A stretch of 64,000 nucleotides of DNA from Saccharomonospora marina XMU15 (GCF_000244955.1 NZ_CM001439.1:434001-498000), one strand, 5' to 3'. Positions 41,009 to 49,785 are shown, numbered from the stretch's first letter. Notes: generated by a model from the letters alone, not told the origin. Numbers and translations: made by a program.

Positions 41009-41253
41009 GCGTTCTCCGGCAGCGGTGGGATTTCCTCGGGTGGGAAGCCGTCACGGACGCGCCATTCGTGGTCGCAGCGCCAGCAGGTGGGGGCATAGCA
41101 GCAGCCGCTGAGTTCGACGAAGTCCCGCTCTCGTGGCGTGACTTCCTTCCCGCACAGCGCGGTGAACACCACTCCGGGGTGCGGGATCGCTGTTGTGCCG
41201 GTGTCGTAGGCATGCCGTCGCCCGTTTGCTTGCTGCCACCGGAACCTGGTCAT
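41005..41253 (-). CDS. Small zinc-finger-like protein, first gene of the operon
   Basis: The 82-residue protein from ATG 41253 ('MTRFRWQQANGRRHAYDTG') has a Cys in 'FTALCGKEV' and a C-terminal 'CCYAPTCWRCDHEWR' with C-x-x-C and His, a zinc-finger arrangement seen in short proteins next to Scr1-type regulators of Pseudonocardiaceae. It is divergent from the XRE gene. Role unknown. Confidence 0.7.
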   Translation of the reverse strand: MTRFRWQQANGRRHAYDTGTTAIPHPGVVFTALCGKEVTPRERDFVELSGCCYAPTCWRCDHEWRVRDGFPPEEIPPLPENA

Positions 41254-41391
41254 CTCGTGCCCCCGCGAGATCATGGCTGCCGACGCGACCCTCGCGTCCT
41301 GGGAAAACGCTCTCTGTCTACGCCGCGTAGCCGCAATGTCCCGATCGAGTGACTGATACCAAGGGGGCCCGGATCGCTACTATCCCCCTTC

Positions 41392-42249
41392 ATGGGGGCT
41401 GACGCGAACGGCCTGACGACGCGGGCCAGAGCGCTTGTCGCGGCGATCAGGAACCTCCTGGACAACGCCGGGATGAGTGGGCGCGAGCTGTCGGAACGGC
41501 TCGGGCTGAGCCATAGCACGGTCTCGCACTGGCGGACCGGGCGTCGCCTGCCGACGCCGGAGGACGTCGCGTCGCTGCTGACCCTGCTGGGTGTGACGGG
41601 GCAGGAGAAGCAGCGGCTCGTGGAAATGGCGCGGCACGCCGCCGAGCCGAACTGGCTCGTGGTTGGAATGCCGGGCATCCCGCAGCAACTGGCGGGAGCC
41701 ATCGAGTCGGAGCGTTCGGCCTCCGCGATTGCCCAATGGGCAAGGGATGTCGTGCCCGGTCTGCTACAGACTGCCGATTACGCGCGAGCGTTGGCAGCCG
41801 CCAGTGGTTTGCCGCAGAACGAGAGCGAGGCGCGAGTGCTGCTTCGGATCGGCCGCGCCGAGGTGCTGACTCGGCGTCATCCGGTGCAACTTTTGGCGTT
41901 GATCGGTGAGGACGCTCTGCGTGAGCCGGTCGGCTCCGCACTGGTGATGGCGGACCAACTCCGGCACCTCAAGGAGATGAGCGACCGGAGCAACGTCACG
42001 ATCCAACTGGTGCCAGCACGGGTGGGTTGGCACCCCGGCTGGGCAGGTCCGTTCGTGTTGTATGACTTCCCCGACGCGCCCTCGGTAGTGCACTTCGAGC
42101 ACTACAGTTCGGGAGCGTTCGTCCTGGACGAGGACGACGTGAGGGCCTACCGCAGCGCCGTGGAGGTCATTCGCGGTGTCGCGAGAAGTCCCGCTGATTC
42201 GGCGGAACTCATCGGAAAAATCGCTGAGGAATTGGAGCAGGCGGCATGA
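41392..42249 (+). CDS. XRE regulator with DUF5753 (Scr1-type)
   Basis: The 285-residue protein has an N-terminal XRE HTH ('MSGRELSERLGLSHSTVSHW') and a DUF5753 domain (about 90-275) with 'IAQWARDVVPGLLQTADYAR', 'ALIGEDALREPVG' and 'IQLVPARVGWHPGWAGPFVL'. Scr1/WhiJ-type proteins pair with small DUF397 partners and control development, secondary metabolism or possibly toxin-antitoxin-like behaviour. Here the partner overlaps the stop by 4 bases (ATGA). Confidence 0.93.
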   Translation: MGADANGLTTRARALVAAIRNLLDNAGMSGRELSERLGLSHSTVSHWRTGRRLPTPEDVASLLTLLGVTGQEKQRLVEMARHAAEPNWLVVGMPGIPQQLAGAIESERSASAIAQWARDVVPGLLQTADYARALAAASGLPQNESEARVLLRIGRAEVLTRRHPVQLLALIGEDALREPVGSALVMADQLRHLKEMSDRSNVTIQLVPARVGWHPGWAGPFVLYDFPDAPSVVHFEHYSSGAFVLDEDDVRAYRSAVEVIRGVARSPADSAELIGKIAEELEQAA

Positions 42250-42446
42250 CATCGCAACCGCAGTGGAAGAAGAGCAGCTTCAGCAACCCCAACGGCGACT
42301 GTGTCGAGTTTGCGCCTGCCGTGGACGGCAGTGGCGACGTGTTGGTACGGCACTCGAAGCGTCCGGACGAGGGCATGATCCGCTACACCGCCGATGAGTG
42401 GCGAGCCTTCGTGGCGGGCGTGAAGGTTGGCGAGTTCGACCTGTAG
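42246..42446 (+). CDS. DUF397 protein (Scr2/Scr3-like partner)
   Basis: The 66-residue protein shows the complete DUF397 pattern: 'WKKSSFSNPNGDCVEFAPA', 'VLVRHSKRPDEGMIRYTADE' and 'WRAFVAGVKVGEFDL'. DUF397 proteins counteract or modulate the adjacent DUF5753 regulator. It is coupled to that gene by ATGA. A tandem copy with a frameshift lies 648 bases downstream. Confidence 0.94.
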   Translation: MTSQPQWKKSSFSNPNGDCVEFAPAVDGSGDVLVRHSKRPDEGMIRYTADEWRAFVAGVKVGEFDL

Positions 42447-42519
42447 CGGGCATCCGGTCGTGAGTGTCGGGAGCGAGTCTCCGGGCACTCACGACCGCGA
42501 TGGCTCGGCGACCGACACC

Positions 42520-42870
42520 ATGAGCAACCCGCGACGCACTGTCGAAATTAGGCTGATGTTCGACTGGGGTACCGGCCCGTTCTGGGTCTCGGTCGATGGC
42601 GACCTCAGCTACGACTGCTGTCCGAACGAGATCAGCGAGGTCGTGCCGCTCAGCGACGAGCTGATCGCTGCGGTCGCCGAGTGGGACGAGCGGATGCAGC
42701 GCACCTACAACGACGAGGTTCCGCAGGACTCGGGCATTCTCGATCCGGAACAAGAAGCTCGGTGGAAAGCCGACGGTCGGGAGTTGGCGCGACGGCTGAA
42801 GGCTGAGGTGGGAGCGGACGTGCGGGTGGAGTATGCGCCGCTCGGCGGTCCCGTGGAGGTCGTCCGATGA
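42520..42870 (+). CDS. Hypothetical acidic protein between the two DUF397 copies
   Basis: The 116-residue protein from ATG 42520 has 'VEIRLMFDWGTGPFWVSVDG', 'NEISEVVPLSDELIAAVAEW' and a helical C-terminus ('ARWKADGRELARRLKAEVG'). I recognise no named domain. A truncated, mutated copy of its first codons follows the second DUF397 unit, so the whole two-gene unit was duplicated and the second copy decayed. Confidence 0.65.
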   Translation: MSNPRRTVEIRLMFDWGTGPFWVSVDGDLSYDCCPNEISEVVPLSDELIAAVAEWDERMQRTYNDEVPQDSGILDPEQEARWKADGRELARRLKAEVGADVRVEYAPLGGPVEVVR

Positions 42871-42893
42871 AACCGACGAAAGGAGCAGGCGGC

Positions 42894-43093
42894 ATGACAT
42901 CGCACCGCAGTGGAAGAAGAGCAGCTTCAGCGGCCCCAACGGCGACTGTGTCGAGTTTGCGCCTGCCGTGGACGGCACCGGCGACGTGTTGGTGCGGCAT
43001 TCGAAGCGTCCGGATGAGGGCGTGATCCGCTACACCGCCGATGAGTGGCGGGCGTTCGTGGCGGGCGTGAAGCACGGCGGGTTCGACCTGTAA
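42894..43093 (+). pseudogene. Second DUF397 copy, frameshifted at codon 4
   Basis: The first copy reads ATGACATCGCAACCGCAG; this one reads ATGACATCGCACCGCAG, with one A missing, so the ATG leaves the DUF397 frame after three codons. The rest of the frame ('PQWKKSSFSGPNGDCVEF' to 'GVKHGGFDL') is intact and conservatively substituted. The region 43094-43300 holds only the remnant of the adjacent duplicated gene. Confidence 0.88.
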
Positions 43094-43300
43094 TCGCCAG
43101 TTGGCAGTGAGCGCTCGGAGCGGCTCCTTCGGGAAACACAATCGCGATGGTTGGGCGCGATGCAACCTGCCACGCACGATCGAAATCATGTTGATGCTTG
43201 GTTGCCTGTCTGGTTATTTTGGTTGTTCCTCAAGAACTATGCTCAGCCAGCCAACGTATGGTTGCTGTGTGACAGGATGCGCTGAAAGGGTCGTAGCTCC

Positions 43301-44152
43301 GTGGCCAAACAGAGCCCATCGAAGTTGCCGAAGCCTGACCGATTCAACCCGCTTGATCCAGCGGCGATCGGGGCCATACTCCGTGAGCGGCTAGAACAAG
43401 AAGAATCGCACGATTTCCCACCCGATCCTTTTCGGGGAGCAGGCCTGTATGCGCTATATTACGTTGGCGACGGGATACCCGAGTACCAACCCCTAGCTAA
43501 CGAATTTCGCCAAGGGCGCCACATTCCTGTTTATGTTGGAAAGGCTGAATCCGGTAACAGTAGCTACGGTTTCGAGCCCGACTATAATGCGACAAATCTA
43601 TCGGACCGGATTGCCAAGCATGCCGACTCGGTCGCCGAGGTGGAGAGGTTTAATGGGGGCGGCAATCTCCGACTCGTTGACTTCCGTGTCAAGTTCTTGT
43701 CAATCGATGACGCTTGGATCGTATTGGGGGAAAGGGCACTTTTGCGCGCGTATCGACCAGTACTATGGAACAGCATTGTCAACGGATTCGGTTCGAATCC
43801 TCCCGGTACCGCGCGAAAAAATGCTAGGTCTGTTTGGGATACCATGCATCCCGGCAGGGAAAGGGCAGGGCAACTGCCAAATCGTAGGCTAACTCTGGCC
43901 GAGATTCGCGACCGTGTCGCTGAAGGTGTAGAGATATCACTAATCAGGAAGGATGACGTGCGCGATAAGCGGATCGCTGCTATGAAGAGAACCAAGGTGA
44001 TCTGGTCGCCACCGTCCGGTAAATCTACTGATAAAAGGATCCATGTAGCGGACGAACGCCGATTCCTTGCTGAGATTGAACGGCTTGGCTTGTCGGTTCC
44101 TGAGTATCGAACAAACTCCGCCGACGAGTTTTCTTTGTTTGGCGAAAGATAA
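43301..44152 (+). CDS. Eco29kI-family GIY-YIG restriction endonuclease (copy 1)
   Basis: The 283-residue protein has the Eco29kI arrangement: 'GAGLYALYYVGD' (first Tyr), 'IPVYVGKAESG' (second Tyr), an insert and 'LSDRIAKHADSV' (Arg and His), 'GERALLRAYRPVLWNSIVNG' (Glu and Asn) and 'GSNPPG'. These correspond to the GIY-YIG catalytic residues, so activity is expected. Eco29kI cuts an unmodified palindrome protected by a C5-cytosine methyltransferase; one lies next door on the opposite strand. GC is low for this genome. GTG 43301 is the first plausible start. Confidence 0.9.
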   Translation: MAKQSPSKLPKPDRFNPLDPAAIGAILRERLEQEESHDFPPDPFRGAGLYALYYVGDGIPEYQPLANEFRQGRHIPVYVGKAESGNSSYGFEPDYNATNLSDRIAKHADSVAEVERFNGGGNLRLVDFRVKFLSIDDAWIVLGERALLRAYRPVLWNSIVNGFGSNPPGTARKNARSVWDTMHPGRERAGQLPNRRLTLAEIRDRVAEGVEISLIRKDDVRDKRIAAMKRTKVIWSPPSGKSTDKRIHVADERRFLAEIERLGLSVPEYRTNSADEFSLFGER

Positions 44153-44173
44153 GCAGACGCGGATTCCCTAAGC

Positions 44174-44977
44174 TCAGCGAGGTCCCTGGGGTTGATCTCT
44201 CACTGCTGCGGCTACTCGGTGTGCGGCCTCTTCGAGATCGTCATGTTCCCAGATGCGGACGACTTCCCAGCCGGCGTTGTGGAGGCGTTGGTCGGTGTCG
44301 GTGTCGCGGCGTTTGTTGGCTTCGATTTTGGTTCGCCAGAAGTTGGCGGTGGCGCCGGTGGCGGGTCGGTGGTGTTGGGGGCAGCCGTGCCAGAAGCATC
44401 CGTCGAGGAAGACGGCGACTTTGGCTCGGGGGAAGACGAGGTCGGCGGTGCGGCGGATGTCTTTGATGGGGCGTGTGGCGACTCGGTAGCGCAGTCCGAG
44501 TGCGTGAACGGCGGATCGAAGGGCTCGTTCGGGGCGGGTATCGCGGCCGCGGTTGGCGCGCATGACCGCGCGGGAGTTGGGGGTGGATGCCCACGAGTTG
44601 GTTTCGCGGGTGTTGTTGTGGCGAGGTCTGGTGGGCTGGTCGCGCTGGCTGAGTAGTTCGCTGGTGTGGATCTGTCGCCAGGCCTGGCGCAGGTTCTCTT
44701 CACGGGTGGGGCCGTCGACTTCGCCGACGTAGCGCTCTCGTGTCCTACCTCGGTCGGACCAGCGGAGATAGGCGTAGATGCGGCGGCCGGAGGGGAAAAC
44801 GCGCAGAGCGACCGAGGCGTGGACGGTACGCCCGTTCGGGAGCCGCATTTGACGCGCGGCGTGCCCACCGGCGGCGCGGTCTTGTTCCTCGCCTCGCTCG
44901 CGACGGCTGAGCTCGGGAGCGGGTTTCCAAGCCGCCGGCCCCGGGCGCTGATCTTTCCACAGTGGGTGGGGCGTCAC
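44174..44977 (-). CDS. vsr: Very short patch repair endonuclease with N-terminal extension
   Basis: Vsr nicks T:G mismatches that arise when 5-methylcytosine deaminates. The C-terminal ~140 of 267 residues match: 'MRANRGRDTRPERALRSAVH', 'ADLVFPRAKVAVFLDGCFWH', 'GCPQHHRPATG' and 'NAGWEVVRIWEHD'. The first ~110 residues are an unusual extension with 'RLPNGRTVHASVALRVFPSG' and 'RIYAYLRWSDRGRTRERYVG', perhaps a DNA-binding module. Its GTG overlaps the methyltransferase stop by 4 bases, so both are made together. Confidence 0.9.
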   Translation of the reverse strand: MTPHPLWKDQRPGPAAWKPAPELSRRERGEEQDRAAGGHAARQMRLPNGRTVHASVALRVFPSGRRIYAYLRWSDRGRTRERYVGEVDGPTREENLRQAWRQIHTSELLSQRDQPTRPRHNNTRETNSWASTPNSRAVMRANRGRDTRPERALRSAVHALGLRYRVATRPIKDIRRTADLVFPRAKVAVFLDGCFWHGCPQHHRPATGATANFWRTKIEANKRRDTDTDQRLHNAGWEVVRIWEHDDLEEAAHRVAAAVRDQPQGPR

Positions 44978-46224
44978 GAGCCTCCTTGGCTCTTCATGTG
45001 CGGGTGCAGCGCTTCGGCGACGGACCGAGCGATCGCTTCGCCGAGTTTGACCGGCACGGCGTTGCCGAGTTGCCGCATCTGCTCACCACGCGGGCCGACC
45101 AAGAACCAGTCATCGGGGAAAGTCATCACCCGCGCTACCTCCCGCACGGTCATGTAGCGGATCGACCCGTCATCCCGCTTGAGCACCGTCTCGCCCCCCG
45201 GCACGCCATGCACGCCGGCTTTGACCGTCTTGGCCGGACGGTCCAGCAGATTAGGAGTGTGCCCGGGATACTGCCGCGCGCCGGGCCATCCGTAGTGGTG
45301 CAGGTGTTTCGGGTGCTCGACCTTGTCTCCGAGAGGCTCGCCTAGTCCCTTGATCGCGTCCCGCAGGGTCAGCCAGCGCGCGGTACCCTCACCGTCGTCG
45401 GTACCGTCGGGAACCTCGGGGGTGTAGCGGTAACGCTTGGGTACTTTGTGCGCCTCCCAGTAGCTTCCATCGGCCTGCGCGCGCAGCAACGCGCCCTCCG
45501 AATGCGTCGGCTTCGGGAACTGCCACTCACCCAAACCAAGATCCCGACGAAAGGCCACGACGAACACGCGCCACCGGGTCTGCGGCACCCCGTAATCGGC
45601 GGCGTTGACCATCAGATACTTCACGTCATAGCGCTCGCTGAGGTCCCCCGCGTCCTTGACCAGGGCCTTACGGAGCCGCTTGTCGTGATCCCGCCAGTCC
45701 TCACCGTCCACACGCCGCTCGAACGGCGCCCGCAACTCGTTGAGGATGTACTCGTAATATGGCTTGAACGATGGCCGCAAGAGCCCCTTGACGTTCTCCG
45801 CGATCACCGCGCGCGGCCGCGTCTCCCGCACCGTGCGGAACAACTCCGGCCACAGGTTGCGGTCGTCCTCATAGCCTTTGTGAGCCCCGCCCAAAGACCA
45901 CGGCTGACATGGCACACCACCCGCGACCACGTCCACCTCGCCCTGAAACCGCGACAGATCGACCTCGCGAATGTCGCCCTCGATCAAGGGCCACGGCGAG
46001 TGCAACCCCAGACCCCGCCGCCCACGGGACTCGTCCCAGTCCTCGGCCCGGTTCTCCCGCAACGTCGCGCACGCCCGCTTCTCCAACTCCACCGCCAGCA
46101 AATGACGAAAACCGGCGTTGTGCATCGCCAAGGCCAACCCCCCACCCCCGGTGAAGAGCTCGATACTCGTGCCCACCTCACGAGCGGGACCGGTCTCGGA
46201 GAACAGAGCTGGCTGTGTGGTCAC
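44974..46224 (-). CDS. C5-cytosine DNA methyltransferase
   Basis: The 416-residue enzyme has the ordered C5-MTase motifs: I 'SIELFTGGGGLALAMHNAGF', IV 'VVAGGVPCQPWSLGG' with the catalytic Cys, VI 'AVIAENVKGL', VIII 'YGVPQTRWRVFVVAF', and IX/X 'MTVREVARVMTFPDDW' and 'RQLGNAVPVKLGEAIARS'. It methylates cytosine in a target not deducible here; by analogy it protects against one or both flanking Eco29kI-type nucleases. GTG 46224 gives a normal length; the open frame runs upstream to 46377 without a clear ribosome site. Confidence 0.93.
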   Translation of the reverse strand: MTTQPALFSETGPAREVGTSIELFTGGGGLALAMHNAGFRHLLAVELEKRACATLRENRAEDWDESRGRRGLGLHSPWPLIEGDIREVDLSRFQGEVDVVAGGVPCQPWSLGGAHKGYEDDRNLWPELFRTVRETRPRAVIAENVKGLLRPSFKPYYEYILNELRAPFERRVDGEDWRDHDKRLRKALVKDAGDLSERYDVKYLMVNAADYGVPQTRWRVFVVAFRRDLGLGEWQFPKPTHSEGALLRAQADGSYWEAHKVPKRYRYTPEVPDGTDDGEGTARWLTLRDAIKGLGEPLGDKVEHPKHLHHYGWPGARQYPGHTPNLLDRPAKTVKAGVHGVPGGETVLKRDDGSIRYMTVREVARVMTFPDDWFLVGPRGEQMRQLGNAVPVKLGEAIARSVAEALHPHMKSQGGS

Positions 46225-46428
46225 GACGGGACTGTACCGCGGAATCTGTTCGAACACACGTGCGACATGTCTAAAGGTGGGAATTGGTGGTCGTCGCCGG
46301 TAAGCGCGGTCGTGTCGGGCGAGCGGCGACGAACTCGAGCGGCGCGAACTCGATCCTGGTCGAGGCTCGATGGCCAAGCGTCTGTCATGGGTGGATCCGC
46401 GAACGGTTCGGTCGGTAGGTTGCAGAGT

Positions 46429-47295
46429 GTGACCGAAAGCCTCGCCTCCAAAGCCAGCGCCGAGTTCAAGCTAAGCATCACGCGTGCGCTGGCTGATCAG
46501 TTGCTCGAAAGACTTTCAAGTCTCGAGCCTGCTGCGCTGACCAGCGCGAACCTGGCCACCCTTGAAGCGCGTCCGGGTGTCTATGAACTCTTTCTTAAGC
46601 GCGCCGACAGCGGTGCGGAACGGGTATATGTTGGCAAGGCGAGCAAGGACCTGCCGGCTCGGCTTGACAAGCATCGACGCAAGTTGTCGGGACGCGCCAA
46701 CATCACGCTCATCGATGTCAGATTCCAATGCCTTTACGTGGATGAGGATCTGGAAGCGGCCGCGCCGGAAAAGATGCTGATCAACCGGTACCGTGCCGAG
46801 GGCGCTGTTCCCTGGAATACCAACGGATTTGGGAATAATGATCCCGGGCGGAACCGAGACCATTCACTCGTCAAAGCCAAGCACTTCGACGCGGTATACC
46901 CGGTGAACTTGGATTTGACCCTTGATAGCGCTTCGGTGGAACCGGGCGAGCACACCGTTGAGCGGTATCTCAAGGCCGTAAAGACTGCCTTGCCTTTTAA
47001 TCTGCGGTATGAGGAGAAGACGGCACGTGCCAAGGATCGCGCACGGTATAGCGTCGAGGTACCAAAGAGGCCCATGACGGCACGCGAGTCGATCTCGCTA
47101 GCTATCGACGCGCTGCCGGAGGGATGGCAGGCGACCGCGCTCCCGGGCTACGTGATCTTGTATCACGAGACTGAGTATTACAAGAGTGCGCGTTTTCTAT
47201 GGCGAAAGGAGAACGGCCACACACGAGAGTTGCTGGGCCCCAACCTTCGAGATGAGGATGGGGAAGTCGAAGAGAGCGAATCTAGCGAGGAGTAG
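46429..47295 (+). CDS. Eco29kI-family GIY-YIG restriction endonuclease (copy 2)
   Basis: The 288-residue protein has the same catalytic order as the first copy: 'ARPGVYELFLKRADSG' (first Tyr), 'ERVYVGKASKDLPARLDKHR' (second Tyr, Arg, His), 'APEKMLINRYRAEG' (Glu) and 'VPWNTNGFGNNDPG' (Asn). Otherwise it is only distantly similar, with a different C-terminal half, so it is a diverged paralogue or separate acquisition, not a recent duplicate. It is divergent from the methyltransferase. GTG 46429 is supported by an AGG upstream; ATG 46387 is the alternative. Confidence 0.88.
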   Translation: MTESLASKASAEFKLSITRALADQLLERLSSLEPAALTSANLATLEARPGVYELFLKRADSGAERVYVGKASKDLPARLDKHRRKLSGRANITLIDVRFQCLYVDEDLEAAAPEKMLINRYRAEGAVPWNTNGFGNNDPGRNRDHSLVKAKHFDAVYPVNLDLTLDSASVEPGEHTVERYLKAVKTALPFNLRYEEKTARAKDRARYSVEVPKRPMTARESISLAIDALPEGWQATALPGYVILYHETEYYKSARFLWRKENGHTRELLGPNLRDEDGEVEESESSEE

Positions 47296-47424
47296 TCGAC
47301 GCGGACAGTGGGCTCGCGCGGTCACGGTCCGGTGCTATTGGCGTGTGATGGCCTCACCCATGACCAAGTCAATTCGAGGCGTGAACCCGTGCGGTTCCTG
47401 GTGCGCCCCGGCTGATCGCCGGGC

Positions 47425-48027
47425 TCAGGGGCGTAGGCCCGCGAGAGCGCGTTGCATGAGTCGGCCCCATTCGTCGCGCACTCGTTGCTTGTCGGTTTCC
47501 GGGGTGTTCACCAGTGCCAGTCCCGCTCCGCCCAGCATCCAGAAGCAGAAGTCCACTGTGGTCTCCAGCGTGGCCGCCGTCTCGATGCCGCCGGATTCGC
47601 GCAGGTTCTCGATGAAGCCCGCCACGAGTCCGTAGGCGTACTTCTGCTCGTACTCCTGCCAGCGCTGAAAGCCCAGCGCCGTCGGGGCCTCCTGCCAGCA
47701 CAGCCTGCCGTAGACCGGCTCGCAGCACCTGTCCAGAAAGGCGTCGAGCGCCTGCATCGCGGCTTGCCAGGGATCGGGCGAGGTCGCCGCGGCCCGCACG
47801 GCTGCCATCATCCGCGACTCCTGCTCGTCCAACACCGCCTCGAACAGCGCCTGCTTGCCCGCGAAGTGGTGGTACACCGCGCCCCTGGTGACCTGCGCGG
47901 CCGCGGCCACGTCCTCCAGCAGCGTGCCCGCGTACCCGCGCTCGGCGAACAACGCCGTCGCCTGTTCCAGCACGGCGGCGCGGGTGGCCTCGGAGTACAG
48001 CTCCCGGCGGCTCTTGACGCCTGTCAT
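47425..48027 (-). CDS. TetR-family repressor
   Basis: The 200-residue protein has an N-terminal TetR HTH ('LFAERGYAGTLLEDVAAAAQ' then 'VTRGAVYHHFAGKQALFEAV') and a helical ligand domain. It is divergent from a cytochrome P450 gene, and a perfect palindrome lies between the two starts, so it probably represses both. Confidence 0.95.
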   Translation of the reverse strand: MTGVKSRRELYSEATRAAVLEQATALFAERGYAGTLLEDVAAAAQVTRGAVYHHFAGKQALFEAVLDEQESRMMAAVRAAATSPDPWQAAMQALDAFLDRCCEPVYGRLCWQEAPTALGFQRWQEYEQKYAYGLVAGFIENLRESGGIETAATLETTVDFCFWMLGGAGLALVNTPETDKQRVRDEWGRLMQRALAGLRP

Positions 48028-48040
48028 ACTCTGAGTCTAT

Positions 48041-48061
48041 TCACATACACAGTGTATGTGA
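48041..48061. promoter_or_regulatory. Palindromic TetR operator in the P450 promoter region
   Basis: TCACATACAC and GTGTATGTGA are separated by a single A, a perfect 10-bp-arm palindrome. It lies 13 bases from the TetR start and 17 from the P450 start, so binding would block both. Confidence 0.8.
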
Positions 48062-48078
48062 CATACGGAGGGGATGTC

Positions 48079-49317
48079 ATGACCGAGGGCACTGTCGCCG
48101 CGGGCGAGGCTCCGCTGTTCGATCCGTTCGCCGAGGGGTTCACCGCCGACCCCTACCCGCAGTACGCCCGGCTGCGCGAGAGCGCGCCGGTGTACGAGCA
48201 TCCGCTGGGGTTCTGGGTGCTTACCCGCTACGCCGACGTCTCGGCCCTGCTGCGCTCGAGCTCCTCGGTGGAGGAGCGCAACGTCAACCCTGGCCCGCTG
48301 AGCCAACTCCGTGAAGAGGTCTACGGCGACCGCTCGCCCCGCGCCGACGGGCTGTCCATGTTGGACCGTGACCCGCCCGACCACACCAGGCTGCGCAGGT
48401 TGGTGGCCAAGGCGTTCACTCCGAAGGCCGTGCGTGCGCTGCGGCCACGAATCACCGAACTCGTCGACGACATGCTGGACGAGATGGCCGCCGCGCGGCG
48501 GGTGGACCTGGTGCCCGCTTTGGCCTTCCCGCTGCCGTTCGCGGTGATCGCGGAAATGCTCGGCACCCCGCCCACCGACCACGAGCGCGTACGCGACCTC
48601 AGCGGCATGGTCGTGCGCTCGCTGGAGCCGGTGCTCGACCCCGACGTGCTGCGCGCCATCGACTCCGCGTACCAGGAACTGAGCGGCATCGCCGCCGACA
48701 TGATCGCCTGGAAGCGCCGCAACCCCGCCGACGACCTGCTCACCGCTCTCATCAACGCCGAGGAGGACGGCGACGTCCTCAGCGACGAGGAGCTGATCGC
48801 CCAGGTCCTACTGCTCTACATCGCCGGGCACGAGACCACGGTGAACCTCATCTCCGGCGGCACGCTCGCGCTGCTGCGCCACCCGGACCAGTTCGCCGCG
48901 CTGCGGGCCGACCCCGGCCTGGTGCCGAACGCGGTGGAGGAGATGCTGCGCTACGACAGCCCGGTGCAGGAGAGCAGGCGGATCACGCTGGAGCCCACCA
49001 CGATCGGTGGCGTCGAGATCCCCAAGGGCACGTTCGTGCTCGCGATCCTCGCCTCCGCCAACCGCGACGAGCGCCAGTGGGGCGAGGACGCCGACTCGCT
49101 GCGGCTGGACCGGGAGGGCGCGCGCAACCACCTCTCGTTCGGCTCCGGTGTGCACCACTGCCTCGGCGCGTCGCTGGCGAGGCTGGAGGCGAGCGTGGTG
49201 TTCGAGCGCATGGTGAGCAGGTTCGGGGATCTGGCCCTGGACGGCGAGGTGACGTGGAACGGTCGTATCAACCTGCGCGGGCCCTCGGCGCTGCCGGTGG
49301 TGACCCGGCCCGCCTAG
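48079..49317 (+). CDS. Cytochrome P450 (bacterial class I)
   Basis: The 412-residue protein has the I-helix oxygen-binding motif 'AGHETT' near residue 251, E-x-x-R in 'AVEEMLRYDSPV' near 287, and the heme Cys in 'FGSGVHHCLGASLARLE' near 360. It needs a ferredoxin and reductase from elsewhere; the substrate is unknown. GGAGGGGA precedes the ATG. Expression is likely induced by a ligand of the divergent TetR regulator. Confidence 0.95.
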   Translation: MTEGTVAAGEAPLFDPFAEGFTADPYPQYARLRESAPVYEHPLGFWVLTRYADVSALLRSSSSVEERNVNPGPLSQLREEVYGDRSPRADGLSMLDRDPPDHTRLRRLVAKAFTPKAVRALRPRITELVDDMLDEMAAARRVDLVPALAFPLPFAVIAEMLGTPPTDHERVRDLSGMVVRSLEPVLDPDVLRAIDSAYQELSGIAADMIAWKRRNPADDLLTALINAEEDGDVLSDEELIAQVLLLYIAGHETTVNLISGGTLALLRHPDQFAALRADPGLVPNAVEEMLRYDSPVQESRRITLEPTTIGGVEIPKGTFVLAILASANRDERQWGEDADSLRLDREGARNHLSFGSGVHHCLGASLARLEASVVFERMVSRFGDLALDGEVTWNGRINLRGPSALPVVTRPA

Positions 49318-49323
49318 CTGTAC

Positions 49324-49686
49324 CTAGCTCGTGCCGAGGTCGGAGAGCGCGGCACGGACCTCGGAGAGCCGGGTGGGCCAGTGCCGCTTGACGGCCTCCC
49401 ATGCCGCGCGCAACGACACCGCCTCGGCGAGCACGAGCACCGGCCCCTCGCCCCAGCGGGTCGCGACCACGGTGCCGACCCGGTCGGGCCCCTCGGGCGA
49501 GGGCGCGCCACCGGGAAGGAACTCCACGGTCAGCGACGCGCCGGTGTCGGCGACATCGTCGGTGACACCTCGCATCGCGGCGTGATAACCGCGCAGTCCG
49601 TTGCGCCCGGGTGCCTGGGTCGGCAGCGGGCAGTCCGGGTGCGCGGCGTTGTATGCCTCCACGGTGGCGAAGTGCGCTGTACTCAC
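49324..49686 (-). CDS. Hypothetical protein of 120 residues
   Basis: From GTG 49686 the frame encodes 'VSTAHFATVEAYNAAHPDCP', 'GLRGYHAAMRGVTDDVADTG' and 'VGTVVATRWGEGPVLVLAEA'. I do not recognise the family. It is divergent from merR and shares its promoter region, which contains a MerR-box-like motif; it converges with the P450 gene. Confidence 0.6.
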   Translation of the reverse strand: MSTAHFATVEAYNAAHPDCPLPTQAPGRNGLRGYHAAMRGVTDDVADTGASLTVEFLPGGAPSPEGPDRVGTVVATRWGEGPVLVLAEAVSLRAAWEAVKRHWPTRLSEVRAALSDLGTS

Positions 49687-49698
49687 GACGAGCAAGCC

Positions 49699-49714
49699 TA
49701 CCGTGACGTTAGGG
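49699..49714. promoter_or_regulatory. MerR-box-like motif upstream of merR
   Basis: TACCGTGACGTTAGGG resembles the palindrome at 50163; a further partial copy (TACCGTGACG) is at 49773-49782, directly before the merR start. Confidence 0.45.
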
Positions 49715-49785
49715 AAGGTTTTCCGCTGGTCGGTCGCGTGTGGACACCCTGCACGCAGTGTCACCGAGCCGGTACCGTGACGATC

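Larger units (their letters stand above)
42234..43093. repeat. Tandem duplication of the DUF397 unit (copies at 42234-42446 and 42882-43093)
   Basis: The two copies begin with the same GGAGCAGGCGGCATGACATC and stay nearly identical for about 210 bases. The similarity continues past the DUF397 stop: the start of the gene at 42520 has a diverged counterpart around 43145-43200. The repeat distance is 648 bases. Confidence 0.9.
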
